A DNA stretch of 64,000 nt from Stenotrophomonas sepilia (GTDB lineage: Bacteria; Pseudomonadota; Gammaproteobacteria; Xanthomonadales; Xanthomonadaceae). Shown here one piece after another: positions 1-9,160 of this stretch. The stretch's first letter is position 1. Each line of letters starts with the position of its first letter. The DNA is taken from assembly GCF_003244875.1 (NCBI RefSeq), contig NZ_LXXZ01000056.1, forward strand, positions 53,268 through 117,267, read 5' to 3'. A program made the translations under genes and the position numbers. The notes under the pieces are model-generated. The model saw only the letters and a list, made by a program, of their open reading frames with translations, was not told the origin of the DNA and did no database searches.

Positions 1-1
1 T

Positions 2-1834
2 CGCAACAACGCGGCATGGATGGCAGTGGCGCGGCCTGCCGCCTTCGCGCAGTTGCTGCTGTTGGCCGGCGCCTTCGCGGTGCTGACCGCCGCGTTCGTG
101 CAGCAGGATTTCTCGGTGCGCTATGTGGCCGAGAACTCCAATTCGCTGCTGCCGCTGATCTACCGCTATTCGGCGGTGTGGGGCGCGCACGAGGGCTCGC
201 TGCTGATGTGGGCGCTGGTGCTGGCATTGTGGACCGGCGCGGTGGCGCTGTTCTCGCGGCACCTGCCGGCACCGGTGCAGGCCCGCGTGCTGGCAGTGAT
301 GGGCGTGGTCAGCGTCGGCTTTCTCGCCTTCCTGATCTTCACCTCCAATCCGTTCCTGCGCCTGAACCCGGCGCCGCTGGAAGGCCGCGACCTCAATCCG
401 CTGCTGCAGGATCCGGGGCTGATCATCCATCCACCGATGCTGTACCTGGGCTACGTAGGCTTCGCGGTGCCCTTCGCATTCGCAGTGGCCGCGCTGCTGG
501 AAGGTCGCGTGGATGCGCGCTGGCTGCGCTGGACGCGGCCGTGGACCAACGTCGCCTGGGGCTTTTTGACCCTGGGCATCGCACTGGGCAGCTGGTGGGC
601 CTACTACGAGCTGGGTTGGGGCGGCTGGTGGTTCTGGGACCCGGTGGAAAATGCCAGCTTCATGCCGTGGCTGGTCGGTGCGGCACTGATCCATTCACAG
701 GCCGTCACCGAAAAGCGCGGCACCTTCGGCAGCTGGACCCTGCTGCTGGCGATCGCCGCCTTCGCGCTGTCGTTGCTGGGCACCTTCCTGGTGCGCTCGG
801 GCGTGCTGACCAGCGTGCATTCGTTCGCTGCCGATCCCTCGCGCGGCCTGTTCATCCTGGTGTTCCTGTCGGTACTGGTGGGCGGCAGCCTGCTGCTGTA
901 TGCGCTGCGTGCCAGCCAGCTGAGCGTGGATGCCGATGATCCGCGCCGTGGCTTCACCGCCACCTCGCGCGAGACCCTGCTGCTGGCGAACAACCTGCTG
1001 CTGGCCACCGCCTGCGCGATGGTGCTGCTCGGCACGCTGTACCCGCTGCTGGCCGATGCGCTGTCGCTGGGCAAGATCTCGGTCGGTCCGCCCTACTTCG
1101 GCAGCCTGTTCCTGCTGCTGATGGCACCGATGATCCTGTTGCTGCCGTTCGGCCCGCTGGTGAAATGGCAGCGTGACCAGCCCTCGCGCGCCTTCGCGCT
1201 GCTGGTACCCTGGCTGGGCCTGGCGGTATTGCTGGGCGCGCTGGTCTGGTGGCAGGCACCGCAGAATGGCTGGAAGGCCGGCATCGGCGTCGCCGCTGCG
1301 ACCTGGGTCGCACTCGGCACCGCACGCTTCGTCTGGCAGCGCCTGCGCGGCAACGGCCGCTTCACCGCCGAAATGCTCGGCATGATCGTCGCCCACGCCG
1401 GCATCGCCGTGTTCCTGGCCGGCGCCCTGCTGGTCGAAGCGCTGAACGTGCAGCGCGAAGTGGCGCTGGCACCGGGGCAGCAGCTGGTGGTCGGTCGCTA
1501 CGAAGTCCGCTTCGAAGGCGTGGACCATCGCGAAGGGCCGAATTTCATCGCTGATCGGGGCCACCTGCGGGTGTTCCGCAACGGCCGCGAGCAGGCCCTG
1601 CTGCATCCCGAGAAGCGCCAGTACGCCAGTGGCGGCCAGGTGATGACCGAGGCCGGCATCGATGCACGCTTCGACGGTGATGTCTACGTGGCATTGGGCG
1701 AGCCGCTGGGCAACAATGCATGGGCGGTCCGGGTGCACATCAAGCCGTTCGTGCGCTGGATCTGGCTCGGCGCGCTGCTGATGGCCCTGGGCGGATTCAT
1801 CACCGCCGCCGACCGCCGTTTCCGTCGTCCGTAG
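2..1834 (+). CDS. ccmF: Cytochrome c maturation protein CcmF, 5' end cut by window
   Basis: CcmF is the inner-membrane part of the cytochrome c heme lyase. It takes heme from CcmE and, with CcmH/CcmI, attaches it to apocytochrome c in the periplasm. The frame is open from base 2, so the N-terminus lies upstream; about 610 residues are visible. The Trp-rich heme-handling motif (GGWWFWDPVENASFMPWL) is clear, and many hydrophobic helices follow along the protein, including one just before the C-terminus. The TAG stop sits inside the GTAGGAG Shine-Dalgarno of ccmG, so the two are probably translated together. The order ccmF-G-H-I is standard for System I maturation. Identity is secure; only the start is missing. 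Confidence 0.95.
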   Translation, partial: RNNAAWMAVARPAAFAQLLLLAGAFAVLTAAFVQQDFSVRYVAENSNSLLPLIYRYSAVWGAHEGSLLMWALVLALWTGAVALFSRHLPAPVQARVLAVMGVVSVGFLAFLIFTSNPFLRLNPAPLEGRDLNPLLQDPGLIIHPPMLYLGYVGFAVPFAFAVAALLEGRVDARWLRWTRPWTNVAWGFLTLGIALGSWWAYYELGWGGWWFWDPVENASFMPWLVGAALIHSQAVTEKRGTFGSWTLLLAIAAFALSLLGTFLVRSGVLTSVHSFAADPSRGLFILVFLSVLVGGSLLLYALRASQLSVDADDPRRGFTATSRETLLLANNLLLATACAMVLLGTLYPLLADALSLGKISVGPPYFGSLFLLLMAPMILLLPFGPLVKWQRDQPSRAFALLVPWLGLAVLLGALVWWQAPQNGWKAGIGVAAATWVALGTARFVWQRLRGNGRFTAEMLGMIVAHAGIAVFLAGALLVEALNVQREVALAPGQQLVVGRYEVRFEGVDHREGPNFIADRGHLRVFRNGREQALLHPEKRQYASGGQVMTEAGIDARFDGDVYVALGEPLGNNAWAVRVHIKPFVRWIWLGALLMALGGFITAADRRFRRP

Positions 1835-1842
1835 GAGTTCCC

Positions 1843-2460
1843 ATGTCCGAGTCCCCCGCCCCGCGCCCCTCCCGCCCGCTGCCGCCGGTAGCCATCGTGA
1901 TCGGCGTGCTGTTCTTCTTCGGCCTGCTCGGGCTGATGATCTACGGGGTGATGAAATCGGGCGACCCGCAGCGCGACGTGCTGCCGTCGGCGCTGATCGA
2001 CAAGCCGGCGCCGGCGTTCGCGCTGCCGGTGCTGCATGACCCGGAAATGATCGTACACAGCGACGAGCTGCGCGGCGCGCCCTATCTGCTGAACGTCTGG
2101 GGCAGCTGGTGCGCGGCCTGCCGCGAAGAACACCCGGTACTGACCCGCTTTGCCGAGAGCAAGCGCGTGCGCGTGATCGGCTACAACTGGAAGGATGATC
2201 CGACCGACGCGCTGCACTGGCTGGAGCAGCTGGGCAACCCGTTCATGGTGGTGCTTAGCGACGTCGAGGGCCGCACCGCGATCGACTGGGGCGTGACCGC
2301 TGCGCCAGAAACCTTCCTGGTTGATGGCAGCGGCATCGTGCGCTGGAAGTACAGTGGCGCGATGACCCAGCGCGTGATCGATGAGAAGCTGATCCCGGCA
2401 CTGGAGAAGATCGAGAAGGCCCAGGGCAGTGCCGGCAACACCCTGCATACGGCGCCCTGA
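1843..2460 (+). CDS. ccmG: Thiol:disulfide interchange protein CcmG/DsbE
   Basis: A membrane-anchored periplasmic thioredoxin-like protein, 205 aa, that keeps the heme-binding cysteines of apocytochrome c reduced. One N-terminal transmembrane helix (about residues 16-37) is followed by a thioredoxin fold with the active site WCAAC (Cys90 and Cys93), and a cis-Pro region near APETFLV. The ATG at 1843 was chosen because a GGAG ribosome site lies 5-8 bases upstream, overlapping the ccmF stop. A longer in-frame start at 1720 would run through ccmF coding sequence and is rejected. ccmH follows after 4 bases. Confidence 0.94.
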   Translation: MSESPAPRPSRPLPPVAIVIGVLFFFGLLGLMIYGVMKSGDPQRDVLPSALIDKPAPAFALPVLHDPEMIVHSDELRGAPYLLNVWGSWCAACREEHPVLTRFAESKRVRVIGYNWKDDPTDALHWLEQLGNPFMVVLSDVEGRTAIDWGVTAAPETFLVDGSGIVRWKYSGAMTQRVIDEKLIPALEKIEKAQGSAGNTLHTAP

Positions 2461-2464
2461 GCCG

Positions 2465-2914
2465 ATGCGCTGGCTGCTGGCGCTGCTGCTCCTGATGCTG
2501 CCGCTGGCCGTGCTGGCCCAGCAGCCGCTGCACGATCCACAGCCGCTGCAGTTCCGCGACGATGCCGAGGAGCGCCGCTTCCATGACCTGGCCGCACAAC
2601 TGCGCTGCGTGCAGTGCCAGAACCAGTCGCTGGCCGATTCGAACGCACAGATCGCGCAGGACCTGCGTCGCGAGGTGCTGCAGCTGATGCAGCAGGGCCA
2701 CGACGACGCACAGATCAAGCAGTTCCTGGTCGCCCGCTACGGTGAGTTCGTGCTCTATCAACCACCGTTGCAGCCGGGCACCTGGCTGCTGTGGGGTGGC
2801 CCCCTGCTGGTGCTCGGCGCCGGTGCACTGGTGGTGCTGGGCATCGTCCGCCGACGTGGACGCACCGTCGGCGCGGCGCCGGCCGGCAAGGCCGATGAAG
2901 GAGACGAATGGTGA
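2465..2914 (+). CDS. ccmH: Cytochrome c maturation protein CcmH
   Basis: A 149-aa periplasmic thiol-oxidoreductase subunit of the heme lyase. A signal sequence (residues 1-18, ending LAQQ) precedes the diagnostic redox motif LRCVQCQNQS (Cys48, Cys51), which reacts with apocytochrome or CcmG. A second membrane helix lies near residues 100-125, followed by a short charged tail. This is the short single-domain CcmH, with the CcmI part encoded separately downstream, unlike the fused E. coli protein. Its last codons overlap the ccmI start (ATGGTGA), which implies translational coupling. Confidence 0.93.
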   Translation: MRWLLALLLLMLPLAVLAQQPLHDPQPLQFRDDAEERRFHDLAAQLRCVQCQNQSLADSNAQIAQDLRREVLQLMQQGHDDAQIKQFLVARYGEFVLYQPPLQPGTWLLWGGPLLVLGAGALVVLGIVRRRGRTVGAAPAGKADEGDEW

Positions 2915-3897
2915 ACCCTTGGCTGCCGGTGCTGGCCGGCCTGGTTGCAGCCCTGATGGCAGCACTGGTGCTGTGGCCGCTGCGCCACCACGGTCGTCGC
3001 GGTTTCGTGGTCGGCGTGTTCGCACTGGGCGTGGCCGGTGCCTGCCTGTACCTGCTGGTCGGTGATCCGCGTGCAGCACAGGTACAACCGACGCCGTCGG
3101 TGGCCACCCTGCGCGATGGCGTGCAGGCCCTGCAGGATGCACTGAAGCGCGACCCTCAGCGTGCCGATGGCTGGGCATTGCTCGGGCGTTCGCAGGCCGA
3201 ACTGGGCAATGCCTCAGCTGCGGCAGACGCCTTCGCGAAGGCCGCCGAATTGGCACCGGATGATCCGGGCGTGCTGGTGGAAGCCGCGCAGGCGCGCGCG
3301 CAGGCTGATGCCGGCAAGCAGTTCGATGACACCGCGATGACCTGGTTGCAGCAGGCACGTACACAGGCCCCCGACGCCGAGCGCGCCAGCTGGCTGCTGG
3401 GCATCGCCCTGCGGCAACGTGGAAGGAATGCCGAGGCTGCGGACGTGTGGAGCGGCCTGCTGCCGCGACTGGAACCGGGTGCCGCGCAGGCGCTGCAGGC
3501 GCAGATCGCGATTGCCCGCGAGGCCGCCGGCCATGCGCCCGATGCTGGCGTTGCGGCGCCACCGGCGCTGCTGCAGGTGCGCGTGCAGCTGCCGGCACTG
3601 AACAACGCCGAGTGGCCCGCCAGCACCCAGGTGTTCGTGCTGGCCCGTGCCGTCGGCGGCCCGCCGATGCCGGTGGCCGCTCGCAAGCTGCCGCTGAGCG
3701 GATTCCCGGACACGGTCGGGCTCGGCGACGGTGACAGTCCGATGCCAACCGCACCGCTGTCGGCCCATCGCGAAGTGGAAGTGCTGGCACGCATCTCGCG
3801 TACTGGTAGCGCCAATCGCAGCGAGGGCGACCTGCAGAGCGTTCCAGTGAAGGTAAGCCTGCCGCATGAAGGCGTGGTGGAACTGCGGTTTCCCTGA
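2908..3897 (+). CDS. ccmI: Cytochrome c maturation TPR protein CcmI
   Basis: CcmI is the apocytochrome c chaperone of System I. This 329-aa protein has two N-terminal transmembrane helices (about residues 5-21 and 29-50) separated by a short basic loop, then a periplasmic tetratricopeptide region (for example GRSQAELGNASAAADAFAKA) that binds the C-terminal helix of apocytochromes. The C-terminal part (about 210-329) is a beta-rich domain typical of proteobacterial CcmI. Its start overlaps the ccmH stop by 7 bases. It closes the ccm block; a REP pair follows immediately. Confidence 0.9.
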   Translation: MVNPWLPVLAGLVAALMAALVLWPLRHHGRRGFVVGVFALGVAGACLYLLVGDPRAAQVQPTPSVATLRDGVQALQDALKRDPQRADGWALLGRSQAELGNASAAADAFAKAAELAPDDPGVLVEAAQARAQADAGKQFDDTAMTWLQQARTQAPDAERASWLLGIALRQRGRNAEAADVWSGLLPRLEPGAAQALQAQIAIAREAAGHAPDAGVAAPPALLQVRVQLPALNNAEWPASTQVFVLARAVGGPPMPVAARKLPLSGFPDTVGLGDGDSPMPTAPLSAHREVEVLARISRTGSANRSEGDLQSVPVKVSLPHEGVVELRFP

Positions 3898-3900
3898 CTT

Positions 3901-3972
3901 GTAGAGCCGAGCCCACGCTCGGCTGCGATTGGGTTGCCGACGCCCGCCAGCCGAGCATCGGCTCGGCTCTAC
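3901..3972. repeat. SMAG-type REP pair, inverted
   Basis: Two facing palindromes. The first runs GTAG then AGCCGAGC-loop-GCTCGGCT; the second is its inverse and ends in CTAC. The terminal GTAG is the defining mark of the SMAG repeats of Stenotrophomonas maltophilia. The pair lies 3 bases after ccmI and may fold in RNA to protect or end the ccm transcript (inference). Confidence 0.85.
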
Positions 3973-3977
3973 AGCAG

Positions 3978-3996
3978 ATCCACGCCATGCGTGGAT
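3978..3996. repeat. 19-bp perfect palindrome ATCCACGC-CAT-GCGTGGAT
   Basis: Perfect 8-bp stem with a 3-base loop, directly after the REP pair. An identical palindrome in opposite orientation (loop ATG) lies at 20009-20027, also just past a gene end. It is probably another REP-like family member. Confidence 0.6.
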
Positions 3997-4077
3997 ACGA
4001 CGGTCCGGTCCGCGTCCACCCGCTGCTGGAATCCAGCGTGTCGCCAGCTCCACATGCCGCCCCGCTAGAATGCGTGC

Positions 4078-5190
4078 ATGACCGAATTCATCCCGCCCGG
4101 CACCCGCTTCCACGCCCTGCCTTCGCCGTTCCCGTTCAAGCGCGGTGGCGCCCTGCACGGCGCGCGCGTGGCCTACGAGACCTGGGGAACGCTGGCGGCC
4201 GATGCCAGCAATGCGATCCTGATCGTGACCGGCCTGTCCCCAGACGCGCATGCAGCGGCCAACGAGGCCAACCCGGCATCGGGCTGGTGGGAAGCGATGG
4301 TTGGCCCCGGCAAGCCGATCGATACCAACCGCTGGTTCGTGGTATGCGTGAATTCGCTGGGCAGCTGCAAGGGCTCGACCGGCCCCGCTTCGCTCAACCC
4401 GGCCAACGGTGAGCCCTACCGCCTGGACTTCCCCGAGCTGTCGATCGAAGACGGTGCCCGCGCCGCCGTCGACGTCGTGCGTGCACTCGGTATCGAGCGG
4501 CTGGCCTGCGTGGTCGGCAACTCGATGGGCGGCATGACGGCCCTTGCCATCCTGATGCTGCATCCGGGCATCGCGCGCAGCCACGTCAACATTTCCGGCA
4601 GCGCGCAGGCGTTGCCGTTCTCGATCGCGATCCGCTCGCTGCAGCGCGAGGCAATCCGCCTTGACCCGCGCTGGAATGGCGGCCACTACGACGATGCCGA
4701 GTACCCCGAGTCCGGCATGCGCATGGCGCGCAAGCTGGGCGTGATCACCTACCGCTCGGCGCTGGAGTGGGATGGCCGCTTCGGCCGCGTGCGGCTGGAT
4801 TCGGACCAGACCGACGACGATCCGTTCGGCCTGGAATTCCAGGTGGAAAGCTATCTGGAAGGCCACGCACGGCGCTTCGTGCGTTTCTTCGATCCCAACT
4901 GCTACCTGTACCTGAGCCGCTCGATGGACTGGTTCGACCTGGCCGAGTATGCCGACGGCAACGTGCTGGCCGGGCTTGCGAAGATCCGTGTGGAGAAGGC
5001 GCTGGCGATCGGCGCCAACACCGACATCCTGTTCCCCGTGCAGCAGCAGCAACAGATTGCCGATGGCCTGCGCGCCGGCGGTGCCGATGCGCACTTCATC
5101 GGCCTGGAATCGCCGCAGGGCCACGACGCCTTCCTCGTCGATTTCGAGCGTTTCGGCCCGGCCGTGCGCGGCTTCCTCGACGCGCTGTAA
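4078..5190 (+). CDS. metX: MetX-family acyltransferase, probably serine O-succinyltransferase
   Basis: An alpha/beta-hydrolase acyltransferase of 370 aa, the usual MetX length. The nucleophile elbow GNSMGG places the catalytic serine at 149; the other triad members fit Asp316 (NTDILFP) and His349 (QGHDAF). MetX homologs were long called homoserine O-acetyltransferases, but work on the family showed that xanthomonad members form a serine O-succinyltransferase group acting in cysteine synthesis. I therefore favour succinyl-CoA:serine, by lineage and not by a residue I can verify here. No clear Shine-Dalgarno; the ATG at 4078 gives the expected N-terminus. The downstream membrane gene starts at the very next base. 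Confidence 0.85.
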   Translation: MTEFIPPGTRFHALPSPFPFKRGGALHGARVAYETWGTLAADASNAILIVTGLSPDAHAAANEANPASGWWEAMVGPGKPIDTNRWFVVCVNSLGSCKGSTGPASLNPANGEPYRLDFPELSIEDGARAAVDVVRALGIERLACVVGNSMGGMTALAILMLHPGIARSHVNISGSAQALPFSIAIRSLQREAIRLDPRWNGGHYDDAEYPESGMRMARKLGVITYRSALEWDGRFGRVRLDSDQTDDDPFGLEFQVESYLEGHARRFVRFFDPNCYLYLSRSMDWFDLAEYADGNVLAGLAKIRVEKALAIGANTDILFPVQQQQQIADGLRAGGADAHFIGLESPQGHDAFLVDFERFGPAVRGFLDAL

Positions 5191-5535
5191 GTGGCGTGGC
5201 GGCGTAATCTCGCGCTGGCTGCCTTCGGCGCGTTGATCGCGCTGATGATCAGCGGCGTGCTGCCGCTGTGGCTGGGCGGCTGGTGCGTGCTGGCCAGCGC
5301 GGTGTCGTTCGGGCTCTATGGCCATGACAAGCGCGCGGCGCAGCGAAAGCAGTGGCGGATTCCCGAGCGCACCCTGCAGCTGCTGGCCTTTGCCGGTGGT
5401 TGGCCCGGCGCGCTGCTGGGCCAGGCGATGTTCCGCCACAAGCACCGCAAGGCCGCGTTCCAATGGGTGTTCTGGCTGTGCGTGCTGGCCAACGTGGCCT
5501 CGATCGCGGTACTGCTGCGCGAATTTTCGCGATAA
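5191..5535 (+). CDS. DUF1294 family small membrane protein
   Basis: A 114-aa protein with a GTG start that follows the metX stop codon without any gap, so it is likely co-translated. It has hydrophobic segments at about residues 8-27, 29-45, 67-80 and 92-109 and a conserved basic loop (YGHDKRAAQRKQWRIPE) typical of DUF1294 proteins. That family is often fused to a cold-shock domain elsewhere; here only the membrane part is present. Function unknown; nothing indicates a link to methionine or cysteine metabolism beyond position. Confidence 0.75.
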   Translation: MAWRRNLALAAFGALIALMISGVLPLWLGGWCVLASAVSFGLYGHDKRAAQRKQWRIPERTLQLLAFAGGWPGALLGQAMFRHKHRKAAFQWVFWLCVLANVASIAVLLREFSR

Positions 5536-5547
5536 CCCTCGCCATCG

Positions 5548-5610
5548 GTAGTGCCGGCCGCTGGCCGGCAACCTCAGACGCTTCAATTGCCGGCCAGCGG
5601 CCGGCACTAC
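5548..5610. repeat. SMAG REP pair between convergent genes
   Basis: Inverted pair GTAGTGCCGGCC-GCT-GGCCGGCA ... TGCCGGCCAGCGGCCGGCACTAC. It sits between the ends of two convergent units (the DUF1294 gene and cydC) and could serve as a two-way transcription end. The same variant recurs at 28128 and 39344. Confidence 0.88.
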
Positions 5611-5620
5611 CGGACCATCG

Positions 5621-7294
5621 TCACGATTCGCGAATCAACACCCCATCACGCAACCGGTACTGCGCATCGACCACGCCTTCGGGCAGGTCGTCGTGGGTGA
5701 TCATCAACAGGCTGCGCCCGTCCAGCAACCCGGAGAGATCGTGCAGCAGCGCACGTGCGGTATCCACGTCCAACCCTTCGGTTGGTTCGTCCAGCAGCAG
5801 GATCGGCGCGTTGCGCAGCAGCGCCCGCGCCAGCGCCAGCCGTCGCGCCTGGCCGGCCGACATCGTCGCGCCGTTCTCGCCCACCCAGGCCTGCAGGCCA
5901 CCGTTGCGCTCGGCCCAGTCGCCCAGGCGCACGCGACGGAGGACCGCCCACAAGGCGGCGTCGCTGGCATCGGGATCGCCCAGCCGCAGGTTTTCTGCCA
6001 CGCTGCCGGCAAACACCGGTGCGTTCTGTGGCAGCCACGCCAGTTGCTGGTGCCACTCAGCCTGGGCGACGTCGCGCAGATCGCGGCCACCATAGGTGAT
6101 TCGCCCCTGCTGCGGATCCCACAGCCGCAGCAGCAGGCTGGACAGCGTGGTCTTGCCACTGCCGCTGTCGCCGCGGATGGCGATGCGTTCGCCTGACGCC
6201 AGGGTCAGCTGGAGGCCGGACAGCACCGGCCGCGCCGCGCCCGGCCACTGGAAATGCACATCGTCCCAATGCACGCGCGCGGCTTGCGGCACCGGCTGTG
6301 GCACTTGCGGATCGTCCACCGTCGGCGGTTGCTCGACGATCGCCTGCAGGCGATCTGCGGCAATGCGCCCGGACTGCAGCGACTGCCAGGCCAGGCCCAT
6401 GCCGGCCCACAGTTCGATCAACGCCACGGTCAGGAACACGAGGCCCGCCGCCATCTCCGGCGCGATGCGCTGCTGTTCGGCGGCGTGCAGGGCCAACGCC
6501 AGCATCGCCACCAGGCCCAGCCCGGCCACCAGGCCGTGCAGGGTCGAGGCCGCGATCAGGCGCCAGCGACGGCGGCGGTCACGCGAGGCCAACTGCTTGG
6601 CTGCCACGCGCACCTTCAGCTGCCACGCGGCATCGGCATGCAGCGCGGCCAGATCTCCCGCCCCCTCCAACCCCTCAAAGGCCGCGGTGCGCAATGCGGC
6701 GCGATGTGCGGCGCGGTCGGCTTCTTCATCATCGTGGCCACGCACGCCCAGCCACGGCACACCGAAGGCGATCAGCAGCGCCAGCACCGCCAGCAGCACT
6801 GCCGCCGACGGCAGGATCAGCGCCGCCGATGCAACCGCCACCACCGACAGCGCACCCAGCGCCACCAGCGGCCCGATCGCACGTACCAGCAGGCCATCCA
6901 CTTCGCCGATGTCGCCCAGCAGTCGCGCCAGCAACTCGCCGGTACGCGTAGCCCCCAGCCGTGCCGGCGCCAGTGGCAGCGCGCGGCGGAAGAACCAGAC
7001 GCGCAGATCGCGGGCGATGCGCAGGGTGGCATCGTGGCCCACCAGCTTTTCGAAGTAGCGCGACACGATGCGCGCCATGGTCAAGCCACGGATACCCGCA
7101 GACGGCGAGAAGAAATTGAATCCCTGCCCCAGGCCTGCGGCACCGGCCAGCGCGGCCGCGGTGAGGAAACCACCGGACAGGCCCAGCAATGCAGTGCCGG
7201 CCAGCATCGTGGTCCACAACAACAGGATCGTCAGCAACAGGCGTGGACGATGACGCAGGAACACCGCGCGCAGCGAATCAGGTGAACGGCTCAT
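5621..7294 (-). CDS. cydC: Cysteine/glutathione ABC exporter subunit CydC
   Basis: One half of the heterodimeric ABC transporter CydDC, which exports cysteine and glutathione to the periplasm and is required to assemble cytochrome bd. 557 aa: six-helix transmembrane domain (about residues 15-310), then the nucleotide-binding domain with Walker A GDSGSGKTT, signature MSAGQ (normally LSGGQ) and Walker B ILLLDEP. The start at 7294 was chosen because its ATG overlaps the cydD stop (ATGA), the typical coupled arrangement; upstream Met codons lie inside cydD. The altered signature motif suggests asymmetric ATP sites, common in heterodimeric exporters (inference). Confidence 0.93.
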   Translation of the reverse strand: MSRSPDSLRAVFLRHRPRLLLTILLLWTTMLAGTALLGLSGGFLTAAALAGAAGLGQGFNFFSPSAGIRGLTMARIVSRYFEKLVGHDATLRIARDLRVWFFRRALPLAPARLGATRTGELLARLLGDIGEVDGLLVRAIGPLVALGALSVVAVASAALILPSAAVLLAVLALLIAFGVPWLGVRGHDDEEADRAAHRAALRTAAFEGLEGAGDLAALHADAAWQLKVRVAAKQLASRDRRRRWRLIAASTLHGLVAGLGLVAMLALALHAAEQQRIAPEMAAGLVFLTVALIELWAGMGLAWQSLQSGRIAADRLQAIVEQPPTVDDPQVPQPVPQAARVHWDDVHFQWPGAARPVLSGLQLTLASGERIAIRGDSGSGKTTLSSLLLRLWDPQQGRITYGGRDLRDVAQAEWHQQLAWLPQNAPVFAGSVAENLRLGDPDASDAALWAVLRRVRLGDWAERNGGLQAWVGENGATMSAGQARRLALARALLRNAPILLLDEPTEGLDVDTARALLHDLSGLLDGRSLLMITHDDLPEGVVDAQYRLRDGVLIRES

Positions 7295-9036
7295 GCGCGC
7301 ACCGCCTGTGCCGGTTCTACCAGGCGGCCTTCCGGCAGCAGCAGGCAACGATCGGCCCAGGCGATCACCGCCGGGCTGTGGGTGGCGACCACCACGCTGC
7401 GGCCACGTGCATATGCGGCCAGGCTGCGCAGCAATGCCGCTTCGGTATCGGCATCCAGGAACGCGGTGGGTTCGTCCAGCAGCAGCACCTGCGGATCACG
7501 CAGCAGGAGACGGGCCAGGCCGATGCGACGCGCCTCACCACCGGACAGGCCGAAGCCACGTTCGCCGATCACCGTATCCAGCCCCTGCGGCAGGCGCTGC
7601 GCAAACTGCAGTACCTGCGACGCCTCGGCCACCGCGCGCAGGCGCGCATCGCTGGCGCCGGGATCGGCCAGGCGCAGGTTGTCGGCGATGCTGCCGTGGA
7701 ACAGGTACGGACGCTGGCTGGCATAGGCCACCTGCACGCCGGGACGCACCTGCAGCTTGCCGGCACGCGGCGGCAGCCAACCGGCCAGCGCCTCCAGCAA
7801 CGTACTCTTGCCGGACCCGCTGGGACCGACCAGGGCCAGGCGCTGGCCCGGTTCCAGCAGCACGTCCAGATCCTGCAGCACATCGTGCGGCGCGCCCAGC
7901 GGACGCAGCACCAGACCCTGTGCCCGCAGCGGTGGCAGCGCGGCCTCGGCCGGCTCCACCGCCAGCGGCGCAGCTTCGTTCTCGATCAGGCCCTGCTCAT
8001 CGGGCAGCGACTGCAGCAGGCGCTCCACCTCGGCAGCGGCAGCCAGCGCATTGGCACGGTCGTGGTAGTGGGCGGCCAGCCGTCGCAACGGCGCATAGAA
8101 TTCCGGCGCCAGCAGCAGGCAGAACAGGCCCGCCCCCAGCGTCGGTACCGTTGCATGCAGCGACATCATGCCCAGATAGCTCAGCCCGAGGTACAGGGCG
8201 ACCATCGCCACGCTGACCGAGGCGAAGAACTCCAGCACCGTGGACGACAGGAAAGCGATGCGCAGAACCTTCAGGGTGCGCACGCGCACGCCTTCGGCAG
8301 CCGCCTCGATCCCCTCCAGCTCAGCCTCGCCGCGGCCATACAGGCGCAGCAGGCCCAGGCCCTTGATGCGGTCGGCGAAATGGCCGCTCATCCGCGCCAG
8401 CTCACCCAGCTGCGCGCGGCCGGCCGCTTCGGCCCCCCAGCCCACCAGCATCATGAAGAACGGTACCAACGGTGCAGTGAACAGCAGGATCAGCGCCACC
8501 ACCCAGTCGACCCAGGCTACGGCGGCCAGGATCAGCAGCGGCACCACCACTACTTCGGTGCGTACCGGCAGGAAACCGCTGTAATAGCTCTCGATCGCAT
8601 CAGCGTGATGCAGCATCAGTTCGCCCAGTTCGCCGGTGCGGCGCTGGCGCAGCCACAGCGGCCCCAGGCCAAGCAGGCGTCCGAACACGCGTTCACGCAG
8701 GGCCAACCGCGCGGCATCGGCCACATCACCGGCGGCGGCCTGGGTGGCGCTGCCCAGCAGCGTGCGCGCCACCAGGATCGCCGCCAGACCGCCCAGCACC
8801 GGCAACCCCGAGGCCAGCGGCGCGCGCTCTACCAGCACCTGCTGCACCAGCCAGGCGATGGCGGCCGCCTGGCCGATCAACAGGGCACCGGACAGGCTGA
8901 TGCACAGTGCCGCCAGCCGCTGGCGGCCTCGAGCAGGCCGCGCCAGATCGGCCAGCCACGCGCTGCGGGCGCGCCGCTGGCGGGTCGTTTCGGCGTCCTG
9001 GGACAGGGCGACGGAGGAGGTTTCGGCAGCGCTCAA
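7291..9036 (-). CDS. cydD: Cysteine/glutathione ABC exporter subunit CydD
   Basis: Partner of CydC, 581 aa. Transmembrane domain at about residues 40-335, then a complete ATPase domain: Walker A GPSGSGKST, signature LSGGE, Walker B VLLLDEP and the H-loop in VVVATHSP. It exports thiols needed for heme b/d insertion into CydAB. It is transcribed away from cydABX across a 228-base control region containing an FNR-type box, and its stop overlaps the cydC start. The N-terminal 35 residues are polar and probably cytoplasmic. Confidence 0.93.
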   Translation of the reverse strand: MSAAETSSVALSQDAETTRQRRARSAWLADLARPARGRQRLAALCISLSGALLIGQAAAIAWLVQQVLVERAPLASGLPVLGGLAAILVARTLLGSATQAAAGDVADAARLALRERVFGRLLGLGPLWLRQRRTGELGELMLHHADAIESYYSGFLPVRTEVVVVPLLILAAVAWVDWVVALILLFTAPLVPFFMMLVGWGAEAAGRAQLGELARMSGHFADRIKGLGLLRLYGRGEAELEGIEAAAEGVRVRTLKVLRIAFLSSTVLEFFASVSVAMVALYLGLSYLGMMSLHATVPTLGAGLFCLLLAPEFYAPLRRLAAHYHDRANALAAAAEVERLLQSLPDEQGLIENEAAPLAVEPAEAALPPLRAQGLVLRPLGAPHDVLQDLDVLLEPGQRLALVGPSGSGKSTLLEALAGWLPPRAGKLQVRPGVQVAYASQRPYLFHGSIADNLRLADPGASDARLRAVAEASQVLQFAQRLPQGLDTVIGERGFGLSGGEARRIGLARLLLRDPQVLLLDEPTAFLDADTEAALLRSLAAYARGRSVVVATHSPAVIAWADRCLLLPEGRLVEPAQAVRA

Positions 9037-9160
9037 GGGGTCTTCACGGGCAACGGGGGAGACACGGCATTGTAGGCGCAGGCAATGGCCGGCCTCTGCG
9101 GCCAGCAGTCGCAGTCTTCATCAGGTTGGCATACGATCGACCGGGGCACCTGTTCATACA

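Noticed and set aside
3214..5607. 797-codon minus-strand ORF over ccmI, metX and the DUF1294 gene
   Set aside because: Antisense to recognised genes, low-complexity Arg/His/Gln/Ala composition typical of high-GC shadow frames, and no domain.
7189..9075. 628-codon plus-strand ORF opposite cydD
   Set aside because: cydD carries complete ABC motifs; the opposite frame is Gln/Arg/His-rich shadow sequence.
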